Source: Microlunatus elymi (GTDB taxonomy: Bacteria; Actinomycetota; Actinomycetes; Propionibacteriales; Propionibacteriaceae). Taken from it: a stretch of 64,000 nucleotides of DNA. Every line of letters begins with the position of its first letter. The stretch's first letter is position 1. A model generated the notes under the pieces. The model saw nothing but the letters and a program-made list of their open reading frames with translations. It had not been told where the DNA came from and made no database searches. Below, in pieces: positions 8,450 through 17,553 of this stretch. Location of the stretch: positions 3,534,001 to 3,598,000 of the forward strand of contig NZ_CP041692.1 in the NCBI RefSeq assembly GCF_007362775.1, given 5' to 3'. Both the position numbers and the translations under genes were made by a program.

Positions 8450-8530
8450 GCAGACTGCCGTTCGCTGCCCTGGACCCGAAGGGCCATGGATCCTTGCAAC
8501 CTGCTGACCGGAGAGGTCGGCGCTAAACGA
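8450..8530 (+). ncRNA. Candidate structured leader RNA resembling an S-box (SAM-I-like) core
   Basis: Two hairpins stand in a non-coding strip before the peptidase gene: TGGaCCC-gaa-GGGCCA at 8471-8486, and GCTGACC-ggaga-GGTCGGC at 8503-8521. They are separated by ATGGATCCTTGCAACC and followed by GCTAA. This order (stem, AUGAAnCCnnGCAACC, stem, GCUAA) is close to the conserved core of SAM-I-clan riboswitches. The outer P1 pairing and the usual GGU before GCUAA are not clear, and the downstream gene is a peptidase rather than a methionine gene, so this is only a candidate. Confidence 0.33.
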
Positions 8531-8650
8531 TTGACGATACTGTTGCGGGTACCCCTATCGCCGCCCGTCCTCATGCCGTAGCGTCGAGCCGGACGTGGAT
8601 ACGTTGGGACCACGCCACCTGTACCGAGCTTTACGAGGAGATTGCTTTCC

Positions 8651-9967
8651 ATGCCTGCAAAACCCTTGGCTAATGCTGATCTTGAGCGACTGCGCAAAGA
8701 ATTCAGCGCCGATCCGACGGCCAAACTGCTGCAGAACGCGTTGACCACGGCGGAGCTGAAGGACATCGCTCTTGATCATGATGTGGTCGCGGCGACCGAC
8801 ACCACGATGTCGAACCGGCTGGACGACTGGAAGGTCACCAACCAGAAGCGCAGCGGCCGCTGCTGGCTGTTCGCCGGACTGAACCTGCTGCGTGCCGGCA
8901 CCGCCGCCAAGTTCGGCATCAAGGACTTCGAGTTCAGCCAGAACTACGCCATGTTCTTCGACAAGATCGAGCGGGCGAACTACTTCCTGCAGTCGGTGAT
9001 CGAGCTGGCCGACCGGCCGACCGACGACCGTACGTTGGCCACCCTGCTCGAGGACTGCATGGGCGACGGCGGCCAATGGAACATGTTCTCCGCGGTGATC
9101 GCCAAGCACGGTCTGGTGCCCAAGTCGGCGATGCCCGAGACGATCAGCTCCGAGGGCACCAGCCAGATGAACTCCTCGCTGCGCAAGATCCTGCACACCG
9201 CAGCCCGGGACATCCGGGTGGCCGATCAAGATCAACGAGCCGAGCTGGCCGAGACCACGACCAGCGTCGTCTGGCGCGCGTTGTGCATGCATCTGGGTAC
9301 GCCGCCGGAGAAGTTCTTCTGGCAGTGGACCGACAGCGACAAGCAGTTCCATCGCGACGGCTGGCTGACCCCACAGCAGTTCCGTGACAACTACCTGACA
9401 CTCCCGCTGGACGAATACGTCTGCCTGGTTCACGATCCGCGCAACCCGACCGGCAAGACGTACACCGTGGAGCTGCTCGGCAACGTCGTCGACGCACCGC
9501 AGGTCGTCTACCTCAACGTCGACATCGAGACCATGAAGAAGTACGCCGCCGATCAGATCGTCGCCGGTACGCCGGTGTGGTTCGGTTGCGACGTCGGTCA
9601 GCAGATGGATCGCGACCGCGGCATCTGGGACGCCAAGCTGCACGACCTGGAGTCGGTCTACGGCACCGAGTTCAGCCTGGACAAGGCCGCTCGGCTGGAG
9701 TATCACCAGACGCTGATGACGCACGCCATGCTGTTCACCGGAGTTGATCTTGTCGACGGCACGCCGCGGAAGTGGCGGGTGGAGAACTCCTGGGGCGACG
9801 AGCACGCCGATCAGGGCTTCTACACCATGAACGATTCCTGGTTCGACGAGTACGTGTTCGAGATCGCCGCGCCGAAGTCGATCCTGCCGGCCGAGCTGGT
9901 GGCGGCTCTGGACGAGCAGCCGACAGTGCTGCCGGCCTGGGACCCGATGGGTGCCCTCGCCCGCTGA
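8651..9967 (+). CDS. pepC: C1 family cysteine aminopeptidase (PepC / bleomycin hydrolase-like)
   Basis: A cytosolic papain-fold peptidase of 438 aa, the usual length for PepC/bleomycin hydrolase. The active-site cysteine lies in NQKRSGRCWLFAGLN, the catalytic His in MTHAMLFTGVD and the Asn in WRVENSWGDEH. Such enzymes trim N-terminal residues from peptides and form self-compartmentalised hexamers. Start at the ATG preceded by ACGAGGAG at a spacing of about 10 bases. The gene stands alone, with a nested inverted repeat right after the stop. Confidence 0.92.
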   Translation: MPAKPLANADLERLRKEFSADPTAKLLQNALTTAELKDIALDHDVVAATDTTMSNRLDDWKVTNQKRSGRCWLFAGLNLLRAGTAAKFGIKDFEFSQNYAMFFDKIERANYFLQSVIELADRPTDDRTLATLLEDCMGDGGQWNMFSAVIAKHGLVPKSAMPETISSEGTSQMNSSLRKILHTAARDIRVADQDQRAELAETTTSVVWRALCMHLGTPPEKFFWQWTDSDKQFHRDGWLTPQQFRDNYLTLPLDEYVCLVHDPRNPTGKTYTVELLGNVVDAPQVVYLNVDIETMKKYAADQIVAGTPVWFGCDVGQQMDRDRGIWDAKLHDLESVYGTEFSLDKAARLEYHQTLMTHAMLFTGVDLVDGTPRKWRVENSWGDEHADQGFYTMNDSWFDEYVFEIAAPKSILPAELVAALDEQPTVLPAWDPMGALAR

Positions 9968-9976
9968 TCCCCTGCT

Positions 9977-10069
9977 ACACCCCGCAGCCGCACCACTTGG
10001 CTGCAGCCGCACCAGTTGCACCTGGTGCGGCTGCACGGTAGTGGTGCGGCTGCGGGTTTCTCGGGGTGT
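9977..10069. repeat. Nested inverted repeat with four copies of GCAGCCGCACCA
   Basis: The outer pair is CCCGCAGCCGCACCAC (9981-9996) with its exact complement at 10041-10056, flanked by ACACCCCG/CGGGGTGT. The inner pair is GCAGCCGCACCAG (10003-10015) with its complement at 10022-10034 around a 6-base loop. It lies between the convergent peptidase and DUF3046 genes, so it probably acts as a two-way terminator or mRNA 3' stabiliser. Confidence 0.7.
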
Positions 10070-10084
10070 CGGTCCGACAGCGGG

Positions 10085-10279
10085 TCAGCGCTCTCGCGCC
10101 GGTAGTTCGAGCGCCTCCCAGACCGCGCGCCAGATCGTCTTGCAGTCGATGCCGTCGGCCAGCGCCTCGTCGACCGTACGCCCACCGAGTCGAGCCAGAT
10201 TGTGCTGACCTGCCCAGACCTGGCTGTAGGCCGGGCCGAGATGGGTGCGCATCCGTTCCCAGAATTCCGTTTCCCGCAT
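10085..10279 (-). CDS. DUF3046 domain-containing protein
   Basis: A 64-aa protein matching the actinobacterial DUF3046 family across its length (MRETEFWERMRTHLGPAYSQ, then LGGRTVDEALADG and WRAVWEAL). In mycobacteria and relatives the gene is beside recA/recX and near clgR-cinA-pgsA. recA is not here, so that neighbourhood has been rearranged. Function unknown. Confidence 0.88.
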   Translation of the reverse strand: MRETEFWERMRTHLGPAYSQVWAGQHNLARLGGRTVDEALADGIDCKTIWRAVWEALELPARER

Positions 10280-10291
10280 GATCCGGTCAGC

Positions 10292-10546
10292 CTACGTCGC
10301 GCTGTCGGCGCGATCCGAGCGACAGACCAGCAGGACCGACTGCGGCTGGTCGGCATGGAAGTCCCCGACCAGGCGGTACTCATGATCATCGCAGCGCCAC
10401 AGCACCTTCAGCGCCGCATCCCGCTTGGCCGGGTCATAGCAGCACAGGATGATCTTGCTCGAAGTCACCAGCCCGTCCAGCTGAGCCCGCCACAGATAGC
10501 CGAGTTGCTCGAGCAGAGTGCGATGATCTTCGCCGATTCGGGGCAC
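10292..10546 (-). CDS. Small hypothetical protein
   Basis: An 84-aa frame with balanced composition, including HRTLLEQLGYLW, SSKIILCCYDPAKRDAALKVLWRCDDHEYRL and QSVLLVCRSDRAD. It reads like a compact alpha/beta domain. I do not recognise a family. It lies 12 bases upstream of DUF3046 on the same strand, so the two are probably co-transcribed. The GTG start has AAGGAA only one base before it, which makes the start doubtful. Confidence 0.5.
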   Translation of the reverse strand: MPRIGEDHRTLLEQLGYLWRAQLDGLVTSSKIILCCYDPAKRDAALKVLWRCDDHEYRLVGDFHADQPQSVLLVCRSDRADSAT

Positions 10547-10680
10547 TTTCCTTGAGCAACCCCGTCATGGACCGAGCCAGGTCGGCCGGCGGCCTTGGCG
10601 GACTTCATGCCGGTCCCGGTGGGCGGCGTCGGACGGCGCGACCGAACTGGCATGATCAACTTCACCGAAGGGAGATGATC

Positions 10681-11385
10681 ATGCTGGCAGCGATCGTGTG
10701 GGGAGCGGTGGCGGCGTCGTCACTGGTGATCGGCGCGATCCTTGGTGTGGCGCGGACCTGGCCGACCCGGCTGATCGGCGCGGTACTGGCGTTCGGCGCG
10801 GGCGCCCTGGTGTCCAGCGTCTCGTTCGAGTTGGCGGCCGAAGGCTTCCAGGTCGGTGGGCCGCTACCACTCGCGATCGGCATCGGCGCCGGCGCCGGCG
10901 CCTTCTTCCTCGCCAACCGCGGTGTCCAGCGGCTCGGAAGCCGCGGTCGCGGATCCGCCGGTCTGCCGCTGGCGCTGGGGGCGTTCCTGGACGGGATCCC
11001 GGAGCAGGCCGTGCTCGGCATCGGTCTTGCCGCCGGTGACGGTGTCAGTGTCGCCCTGCTGGTGGCGATCTTCGTGTCCAACCTGCCGGAGGGAATCGGC
11101 TCGGCCTCCGAGATGCATCTCGGCGGGCGCAGCAGCCCGGCGGTGCTCAAGTTGTGGCTGGTGGTGGCGGCGCTCTGCGCGCTCGCGACCGTGGCCGGCT
11201 ACGGCCTTGCCGATCTGCTCGGCCCTCGATGGCAGGGCGCCATCGATGGCTTCGCCGCCGGCGCCCTGCTGGTAATGCTGGTCGACGAGATGATTCCGGA
11301 GGCGTACGACAAGGCGAAGGATCCGGCCGGCCTCCTCACCGTACTGGGCTTCGCCGTCGCAGCCGGCCTGTCGGCCAGCTCCTGA
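10681..11385 (+). CDS. ZIP family divalent metal transporter
   Basis: A 234-aa membrane protein with about eight hydrophobic segments. The ZIP transport-site helices are recognisable as FLDGIPEQAVLG and VSNLPEGIGSASE, variants of the HNxPEG/HxxPE motifs, so zinc or another divalent metal is the likely cargo. The ATG at 10681 follows GGGAG by 6 bases; an ATG two codons upstream overlaps the Shine-Dalgarno less favourably. The long open frame upstream is not coding-like. Confidence 0.85.
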   Translation: MLAAIVWGAVAASSLVIGAILGVARTWPTRLIGAVLAFGAGALVSSVSFELAAEGFQVGGPLPLAIGIGAGAGAFFLANRGVQRLGSRGRGSAGLPLALGAFLDGIPEQAVLGIGLAAGDGVSVALLVAIFVSNLPEGIGSASEMHLGGRSSPAVLKLWLVVAALCALATVAGYGLADLLGPRWQGAIDGFAAGALLVMLVDEMIPEAYDKAKDPAGLLTVLGFAVAAGLSASS

Positions 11386-11415
11386 ATGGGTGCGGCGGCG
11401 TACCGGCAGGGCTGG

Positions 11416-12540
11416 TCAGCGGGCCGCGTAGGTCAGAACGTCGGACATCGCGGCGGTGTCGTCCGGCCCGCCCATCTCCACCTGGGACAACCACACCACC
11501 ACGGTCTGCGTGGACCCGATCACATAACCCGCGGTGCCGGTCCCGCCGACCCAGCCGTAGCGGCCGATCACGTTCCAGGGATGTGCTGTACGAAGATCAA
11601 CTGCGCCGCCGAATCCCCAGCCCTGGCCGTCCAGGAAGAGATGTTGCGGACCGCCGTCGACGTGCGCGGTGGTGATCAACTTCACCGACTCCTCCGACAA
11701 CACCCGCCGGCCCCCTTGATCACCGCCGGCCAAGATCATCCGGCCGAAACGGTGCCAATCGTGCACGGTCGACAGCAGGCCACCGCCGCCGCTCTCGAAC
11801 GCGGGCGGCGCCGCCCACTGACCCTGAGGCGGATCGATCAGCTCCAGCCCGGCATCGCCACGGCGATACAAGCCGGCCAATCGGTCGACATCCGTTGTCC
11901 AGAAGGACGTGTCGGTCATCCGCAGCGGACCGAGCACGGCGTCCGACAGCACGTCGATCAAGGACTCGCCGGTGGCCCGGGACAACAGCACACCGAGGAT
12001 GTCGGCACCGGTGTTGTAGGTCCAGCCCGCCCCGGGTTGGTGCAGCAGCGGAACCGTGGACAGCGCCCGCATCCAATCGTCGGGCGCCGGATGATGCTGG
12101 GGTTGCGGCGGCCCCTCGGCGAGTTGCTCGGTCAGCACCTGGACGATCGGCAGGTCGAAGCGCTGCGGGAAACCGTGGCCTGCTTGGAAGGTGAGCAGAT
12201 CGCGTACGGTGATCGCCCGCTCGGCCGGCATTACATCGTCGGTCGGACCCTCGAGATTTCGCAGCACGACCGGGTCGGCCAGCTCGGGCAGCAGCCAGGC
12301 GACCGACTCGTCCAGATCGATCACGCCTCGTTCGACCAGCACCATGGTGGCGGCGGCGACGATCGGCTTGGTGATCGACGCGATCCGGAAGATGGTGTCC
12401 GGGGTCATCGCCGCACCGCCGATCGTCTGCTCGCCCGCGTACGCGAGCTCCGGCTCACCGTCGCGCGAAACCAGCGCGACCGCGCCGAGCACCGTACCGC
12501 GGGCACAGGCGTCGTCGAGGAGTTGCTGCAGCCGTTTCAT
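11416..12540 (-). CDS. Serine hydrolase of the class C beta-lactamase / esterase family
   Basis: A 374-aa penicillin-binding-fold hydrolase. The nucleophile motif is SITK (FRIASITKPIVAA, near residue 60), followed by the YNT (YxN) motif in GWTYNTGADILG and a C-terminal GWVGGTGT block in the place of the KTG motif. No signal peptide, so probably cytosolic (esterase or D-aminopeptidase-like) rather than a secreted beta-lactamase. It is divergent from lhr with 90 bases between them. Confidence 0.88.
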   Translation of the reverse strand: MKRLQQLLDDACARGTVLGAVALVSRDGEPELAYAGEQTIGGAAMTPDTIFRIASITKPIVAAATMVLVERGVIDLDESVAWLLPELADPVVLRNLEGPTDDVMPAERAITVRDLLTFQAGHGFPQRFDLPIVQVLTEQLAEGPPQPQHHPAPDDWMRALSTVPLLHQPGAGWTYNTGADILGVLLSRATGESLIDVLSDAVLGPLRMTDTSFWTTDVDRLAGLYRRGDAGLELIDPPQGQWAAPPAFESGGGGLLSTVHDWHRFGRMILAGGDQGGRRVLSEESVKLITTAHVDGGPQHLFLDGQGWGFGGAVDLRTAHPWNVIGRYGWVGGTGTAGYVIGSTQTVVVWLSQVEMGGPDDTAAMSDVLTYAAR

Positions 12541-12618
12541 ACCGTCACCGTGTCAGACCCGCTCGCCGAGCGCCAGCAATCCTGAGCCCGGGGAGGATGC
12601 TTTGTCAGTGGCACCAGG

Positions 12619-12624
12619 CAGGAT
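12619..12624 (+). promoter_or_regulatory. -10-like box CAGGAT before lhr
   Basis: CAGGAT ends 6 bases before the GTG start of lhr. The same hexamer precedes fbiD and the RibD-like gene at similar spacing. No clear -35. Confidence 0.3.
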
Positions 12625-12630
12625 GAGATC

Positions 12631-15600
12631 GTGCCCAACCGACAGCAGGGATTCCGCTCCCCAGGATTCGACGCCCTGGCCGGTTTCACGCTGCCCACAC
12701 GGACCTGGTTCGCCGAGGTGTTCGAGGCGCCGACTTCGGCTCAGTCCGGTGCCTGGGAGGCGATCTCGGCAGGCCACAACGCGCTGGTCATCGCACCGAC
12801 CGGATCCGGCAAGACGTTGGCGGCCTTCTTGTGGGCCCTGGACGGGCTCGCGCGGACCGAACCACCGCCGAGCAAGCAGCGCTGCCGGGTGCTCTACGTG
12901 TCTCCGTTGAAGGCGCTGGCCGTCGACGTGGAGCGCAATCTGCGCGCGCCGTTGACCGGTATCGCCCGGACCGCCGAGCGACTCGGCGCCCCGGTGCCGG
13001 ACATCCGGGTCGGCGTCCGCTCCGGCGACACCCCGGCCTCCGACCGCCGCAAGCTGGCCAGCAAACCACCGGACATCATGATCACGACGCCGGAGTCGTT
13101 GTTCCTGATGCTCACCTCCGGCGCTCGGGACATCTTGCGCCAGGTCGAGACCGTGATCGTCGACGAGGTGCATGCGCTGGCCGGCACCAAGCGCGGCGCC
13201 CATCTGGCGATCAGCCTCGAACGGTTGGAGGAGCTGATCGGCCGGACCGCCGAGGACGCCGGAGCTGATCATCGGCCGGTGCAGCGGATCGGACTGTCTG
13301 CGACGGTTCGACCGCCGGAACGGGTCGCCGCCTTCCTCGGCGGCCGGCATCCGGTCCAGGTGGTGGCGCCGCCCGCGGAGAAGAACTGGGATCTGCAGAT
13401 CGTCGTCCCGGTCGAGGACATGGCCGAGGTCGGAGCCGCGCCGCCGCGGCCGATCTCCGAGCAGGTCGGTACGGCCGAAGTGCTCGGATCGCCCGCGGCA
13501 CCCGACCCGAAGGGTGCGGCTCCCGACGACCTCGATCCGTACGATCTCGTTGCCCCGCCGCCCAGCGGCCCGCCGTCGATCTGGCCCCACGTCGAGACCC
13601 GGATCCTGGATCTGATCCTGGACAACCGATCCAGCATCGTGTTCGCGAATTCGCGCCGGCTGGCCGAGCGGCTGACCGCTCACCTGAACGAGTTGTACGC
13701 CGAGCGACTCGGGGTCGAGGTGCCCGACAGTGTCAGACCGCCGGCCCAGGTGATGGCCCAGTCCGGTGCCTCCAAGGGGCAGGACGGCTCCGGTGACGGC
13801 GGGGCCCCGGTGATCGCCAAGGCGCATCACGGATCGGTCAGCAAGGAGCAGCGGGCGATCGTCGAGGACGACCTGAAGTCCGGCCGGCTGCGTTGTGTGG
13901 TGGCGACCTCGTCGTTGGAGTTGGGCATCGACATGGGCGCGGTCGACATCGTGATCCAGGTGGAATCACCGCCGTCCGTTGCGAGCGGGCTGCAGCGGGT
14001 CGGCCGGGCCGGCCATCAGGTCGGCGCGATCTCCCGCGGCGTCTTCTTCCCCGATCATCGCGGCGACTTGATCGAGTCGACGGTGGTGGCGACCCGGATG
14101 CGGGACGGACAGATCGAGGAGGTCGCCCGGCTGCACAACCCGTTGGACGTGCTGGCCCAGCAGATCGTGGCGATCGTTTCCGATCAGGACATCGATGCCG
14201 ATCGGCTTTTCGATCTTGTTCGGCGAGCCGACGGCTACGCCGAGCTGCCCCGCAGCGCGTACGAGGCCGTGCTCGACATGCTCAGCGGCCGCTATCCCAG
14301 CGAGGATTTCGCCGAGTTGCGACCGCGGCTGATCTGGCATCGCGACACCAATCAGTTGCAGGCCCGTCCCGGCGCACAACGCCTGGTGGTGACCTCCGGC
14401 GGCACCATCCCTGATCGTGGTTTGTTCGGCGTCTTCCTGGTCGGTGAGGGTGCCGGTCGTCGCGTCGGCGAGCTGGACGAGGAGATGGTGTACGAGTCCC
14501 GGGTCGGTGACGTGATCACGCTCGGCACCACCAGCTGGCGGATCGAGGCGATCACCCACGATCAGGTGCAGGTCTCCCCTGCTCCCGGCGTGCCCGGCCG
14601 GCTGCCGTTCTGGAAGGGTGATGCACCGGCCCGACCCGCCGAGCTGGGCCGGGCGCTGGGTGGATTCGTCCGCGAGATCGCGGCGCAACCGACCTCCGAA
14701 TCCAAGCCCCGCTTGCTGTCTGCCGGTCTGGACGAGTGGGCCGCGGACAATCTGCTCGGTTACGTCCATGATCAACAATCGGCCACCCGAGGACTGCCGA
14801 CCGACCGGGAAGTGATCTTCGAACGGTTCCGCGACGAACTCGGCGACTGGCGGGTTTGCGTGCACACCCCGCTCGGTTCGGCGGTGCACGCACCGTGGGC
14901 GTTGGCGATCGAGGCGGCGGCCCGGGAGCGGTACGGCGTCGACGCGTCGGCGACCGCGACCAACGACGGCATCGTGCTGCGGATCCCGGACACCGAGAGC
15001 GAACCACCGGGTGCGGAGTTGATCATCAGTGACCCGGACACGTTGGAGCAGATCGTCACCGACGAGGTCGGCGGATCGGCCTTGTTCGCTTCGCGATTCC
15101 GGGAGTGCGCGGCCAGGGCGTTGCTGCTGCCCCGCCGAGATCCGCGATCCCGATCACCGTTGTGGCAGCAACGGATGCGTTCGGCCCAACTGCTCGGCGT
15201 CGCCACCCGCTACCCCGAGTTTCCGATCGTGCTGGAGACGATGCGGGAGTGCCTGACCGACGTCTTCGATCTTGAATCGCTGCTCGACGTGCAGCGCCGG
15301 ATCGCGGCGAGACAGATCAAGATCGTCGAGGTGGAGACCAAGGAGCCGTCGCCGTTCGCCAGGACGCTGCTCTTCGGCTACGTCGGTGAGTTCGTCTACG
15401 AGGGCGACGTGCCGCTGGCGGAGAAGAAGGCGGCCGCACTGTCCCTGGACGCCGGGCTGCTGGCCGAGTTGCTCGGCAAGGACGGGCTGCAACAGCTGCT
15501 CGATGCCGAGGTGATCACCGAGGTCGAGGCAGATCTTCAGTCGTTGAGCATCCAGCGGCGAGCTGGCCGGCCGGAGCAACTGTTCGACCTGATCCGAACC

Positions 15601-17505
15601 GCCGGCCCGTTCGATCACAGCGAGCTGGCCGCCCGGGTGACCGCCGAGTTTGATCTTGACACCGAGCTGGCGGGGTTGATCAACCAACGCCGCGTGGTCG
15701 AGGTCCGGATCGCCGGTGATCAGCGGTATGCGGTGATCGAGGACCTGCCCCGATTGCGGGACGGATTGGGCATCCCCTTGCCGCCCGGCACGGCCGCCGA
15801 TGTCGGCTCGTCCGGTGATCAGCCGGTCACCGACCTGGTGCTGCGGTGGGCTCGGACCCACGGCCCGTTCCTGGCCCAGACCGTCGCCGACCGCTACGGC
15901 CTCGGCGTCGGCGTGATCAGCTCGGCGCTGCAGGATCTGATCAAGGACGGCACGGTGGTTACCGGCACCTTCACCGCCCCAGCCGCGCCGGAGCACGGCG
16001 AAGAACCGAAACCCGACCCCGACGGTCCTGCCCATGACGGCGGACCGAAACCCGGCCACGCCCGTCAGTACTGTCACCAGCGCAATCTGGCGCTGATCAA
16101 ACGCCGTACGTTGGCCAAGCTCCGCCAGGGTATCGAGCCGGTCGATCAGGTCGCCTACCAGCGGTTTCTGCTCGACTGGCAGGGGATCGGCTCCGGCGTA
16201 CGAGGTCCGGAGGCAGTGTTGTCGGTGCTGGAGCAGCTGGCCGGTTATCCGCTGCCGGCCAGCGCGATCGAATCGGTGATCCTGCCGGCGCGGGTTGCCG
16301 ACTATCAACCGGCGATGCTGGACGAGCTGACGTCGTCGGGTGAGTTGCTGTGGATCGGCGACGGTGCGATCGGTGACGCCGACGGTTGGGTTCGGTTCTA
16401 TCCGCAGGACGCCGACCTGCCCGATCCGGGCCAGCAGGTTCCGGGGCCGCTGGCGGCCGAGCTGATGGAACGGCTCGAGTCCGGCGGCGGATTCTTCTTC
16501 GACAACCTGCTCGGCGCTGATCTCGAGCCGGGTCGGCGCGGCGACTACGTGCAGGCGCTGTGGGATCTGGTCTGGTCCGGGCACATCACCGGCGACACCT
16601 TCGCACCGGTCCGGGCGCTGACCACCGACGGCACGATGAAGCGACCGGCGACCCCTCGGGCCAGGCTGCCTCAGAACCGATTGAGGGGCCGGGGCATGCG
16701 ACCCCGATTCGGACCCGGCAGTGGACTGTCCCGACGGCCGCCACGCCCTGGTTTCGTGGCTTCCTCGCCGACCACAGCCGGACGGTGGTCTGCGGTGCCG
16801 CGGATCGGCGACGTCGATCAACGGGCACGCTTTGCCGGCCAGTTGTTCGCCGAGCTGGACCGCTACGGCGTGCTGACCCGGGGCAGCGTGCTGAACGAGG
16901 AGGCCGAGGGTGGGTTCGGGGCGGCCTATCGCGGGTTGAGCACGCTGGAGGAGTCGGGGCAGTGTCGCCGTGGCTACTACATCGACGGGCTGGGCGCCGC
17001 CCAGTTCGCCGTCCCCGGCGCGATCGACCGACTGCGTGATCATCAGCGCGAACTTGATCTTGAACACCCGCGGGCGGTCGTCCTGGCGGCGACCGATCCC
17101 GCCAACGCGTACGGCGCTGCCCTGCCGTGGCCACGTAGAGCCGCGCTCCGCGCGGACATGCCGGGCAGAGCCGCACCGGGCATCGACGGGTCCGAACGGG
17201 AGGGACACCGTCCCGGCCGAAAGGCCGGTGCCCTGGTGGTGCTGGTCGACGGACTGCTCGCGCTGTATGTCGAGCGGGGTGGCCGGACCCTGCTCACCTT
17301 CACCGAGGCGGATCAGCTGCTGCGGCCTGCGACCGCTGCCCTGGCCGCCGCGGTGCTGGCCGGCCACCTCGGCCGGGTGACCATCGAACGGGCGAACGGT
17401 GACCAGATCTTCACCGCAGGCCGGTTGAGCGAGTTGTTGCAGGAAGCCGGCTTCCGGATGACGCCACAGGGTCTGAGGCTCCGACCGGATCCGTCCCGAT
17501 CGTGA
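12631..17505 (+). CDS. lhr: ATP-dependent helicase Lhr (large helicase-related protein)
   Basis: A 1,624-aa superfamily-2 helicase. Walker A is APTGSGKTLAAF near residue 54 and the DEVH box is VIVDEVHAL near residue 174. Motif III-like LSATVRPPE and the C-terminal RecA-domain motif VGRAGHQVG follow, then the winged-helix and large C-terminal Lhr core domains. It unwinds DNA or RNA:DNA hybrids and in mycobacteria belongs to a mitomycin-induced DNA-repair regulon. Length is at the upper end for the family because of low-complexity inserts near residues 267-317 (Pro-rich), 1120-1147, 1337-1387 (Arg/Pro-rich) and 1499-1537. GTG start supported by FTLPTRTWFAEVFEAPTSAQ, the usual family opening, shortly after. 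Confidence 0.95.
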   Translation: MPNRQQGFRSPGFDALAGFTLPTRTWFAEVFEAPTSAQSGAWEAISAGHNALVIAPTGSGKTLAAFLWALDGLARTEPPPSKQRCRVLYVSPLKALAVDVERNLRAPLTGIARTAERLGAPVPDIRVGVRSGDTPASDRRKLASKPPDIMITTPESLFLMLTSGARDILRQVETVIVDEVHALAGTKRGAHLAISLERLEELIGRTAEDAGADHRPVQRIGLSATVRPPERVAAFLGGRHPVQVVAPPAEKNWDLQIVVPVEDMAEVGAAPPRPISEQVGTAEVLGSPAAPDPKGAAPDDLDPYDLVAPPPSGPPSIWPHVETRILDLILDNRSSIVFANSRRLAERLTAHLNELYAERLGVEVPDSVRPPAQVMAQSGASKGQDGSGDGGAPVIAKAHHGSVSKEQRAIVEDDLKSGRLRCVVATSSLELGIDMGAVDIVIQVESPPSVASGLQRVGRAGHQVGAISRGVFFPDHRGDLIESTVVATRMRDGQIEEVARLHNPLDVLAQQIVAIVSDQDIDADRLFDLVRRADGYAELPRSAYEAVLDMLSGRYPSEDFAELRPRLIWHRDTNQLQARPGAQRLVVTSGGTIPDRGLFGVFLVGEGAGRRVGELDEEMVYESRVGDVITLGTTSWRIEAITHDQVQVSPAPGVPGRLPFWKGDAPARPAELGRALGGFVREIAAQPTSESKPRLLSAGLDEWAADNLLGYVHDQQSATRGLPTDREVIFERFRDELGDWRVCVHTPLGSAVHAPWALAIEAAARERYGVDASATATNDGIVLRIPDTESEPPGAELIISDPDTLEQIVTDEVGGSALFASRFRECAARALLLPRRDPRSRSPLWQQRMRSAQLLGVATRYPEFPIVLETMRECLTDVFDLESLLDVQRRIAARQIKIVEVETKEPSPFARTLLFGYVGEFVYEGDVPLAEKKAAALSLDAGLLAELLGKDGLQQLLDAEVITEVEADLQSLSIQRRAGRPEQLFDLIRTAGPFDHSELAARVTAEFDLDTELAGLINQRRVVEVRIAGDQRYAVIEDLPRLRDGLGIPLPPGTAADVGSSGDQPVTDLVLRWARTHGPFLAQTVADRYGLGVGVISSALQDLIKDGTVVTGTFTAPAAPEHGEEPKPDPDGPAHDGGPKPGHARQYCHQRNLALIKRRTLAKLRQGIEPVDQVAYQRFLLDWQGIGSGVRGPEAVLSVLEQLAGYPLPASAIESVILPARVADYQPAMLDELTSSGELLWIGDGAIGDADGWVRFYPQDADLPDPGQQVPGPLAAELMERLESGGGFFFDNLLGADLEPGRRGDYVQALWDLVWSGHITGDTFAPVRALTTDGTMKRPATPRARLPQNRLRGRGMRPRFGPGSGLSRRPPRPGFVASSPTTAGRWSAVPRIGDVDQRARFAGQLFAELDRYGVLTRGSVLNEEAEGGFGAAYRGLSTLEESGQCRRGYYIDGLGAAQFAVPGAIDRLRDHQRELDLEHPRAVVLAATDPANAYGAALPWPRRAALRADMPGRAAPGIDGSEREGHRPGRKAGALVVLVDGLLALYVERGGRTLLTFTEADQLLRPATAALAAAVLAGHLGRVTIERANGDQIFTAGRLSELLQEAGFRMTPQGLRLRPDPSRS

Positions 17506-17553
17506 GATCGCTGATGAAGAAGTACGACGCCGTCGGCGACCACCCTCGGGATC

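Noticed and set aside
10202-10555. A plus-strand 117-codon frame between DUF3046 and the ZIP gene
   Set aside because: It overlaps DUF3046 antisense and has no start signal; the minus-strand 84-aa frame is more protein-like.
15154-17367. A 737-codon open frame on the minus strand opposite lhr
   Set aside because: It lies wholly antisense to the well-supported Lhr coding region and has Gln/His/Arg-rich, low-complexity text typical of shadows in GC-rich DNA.
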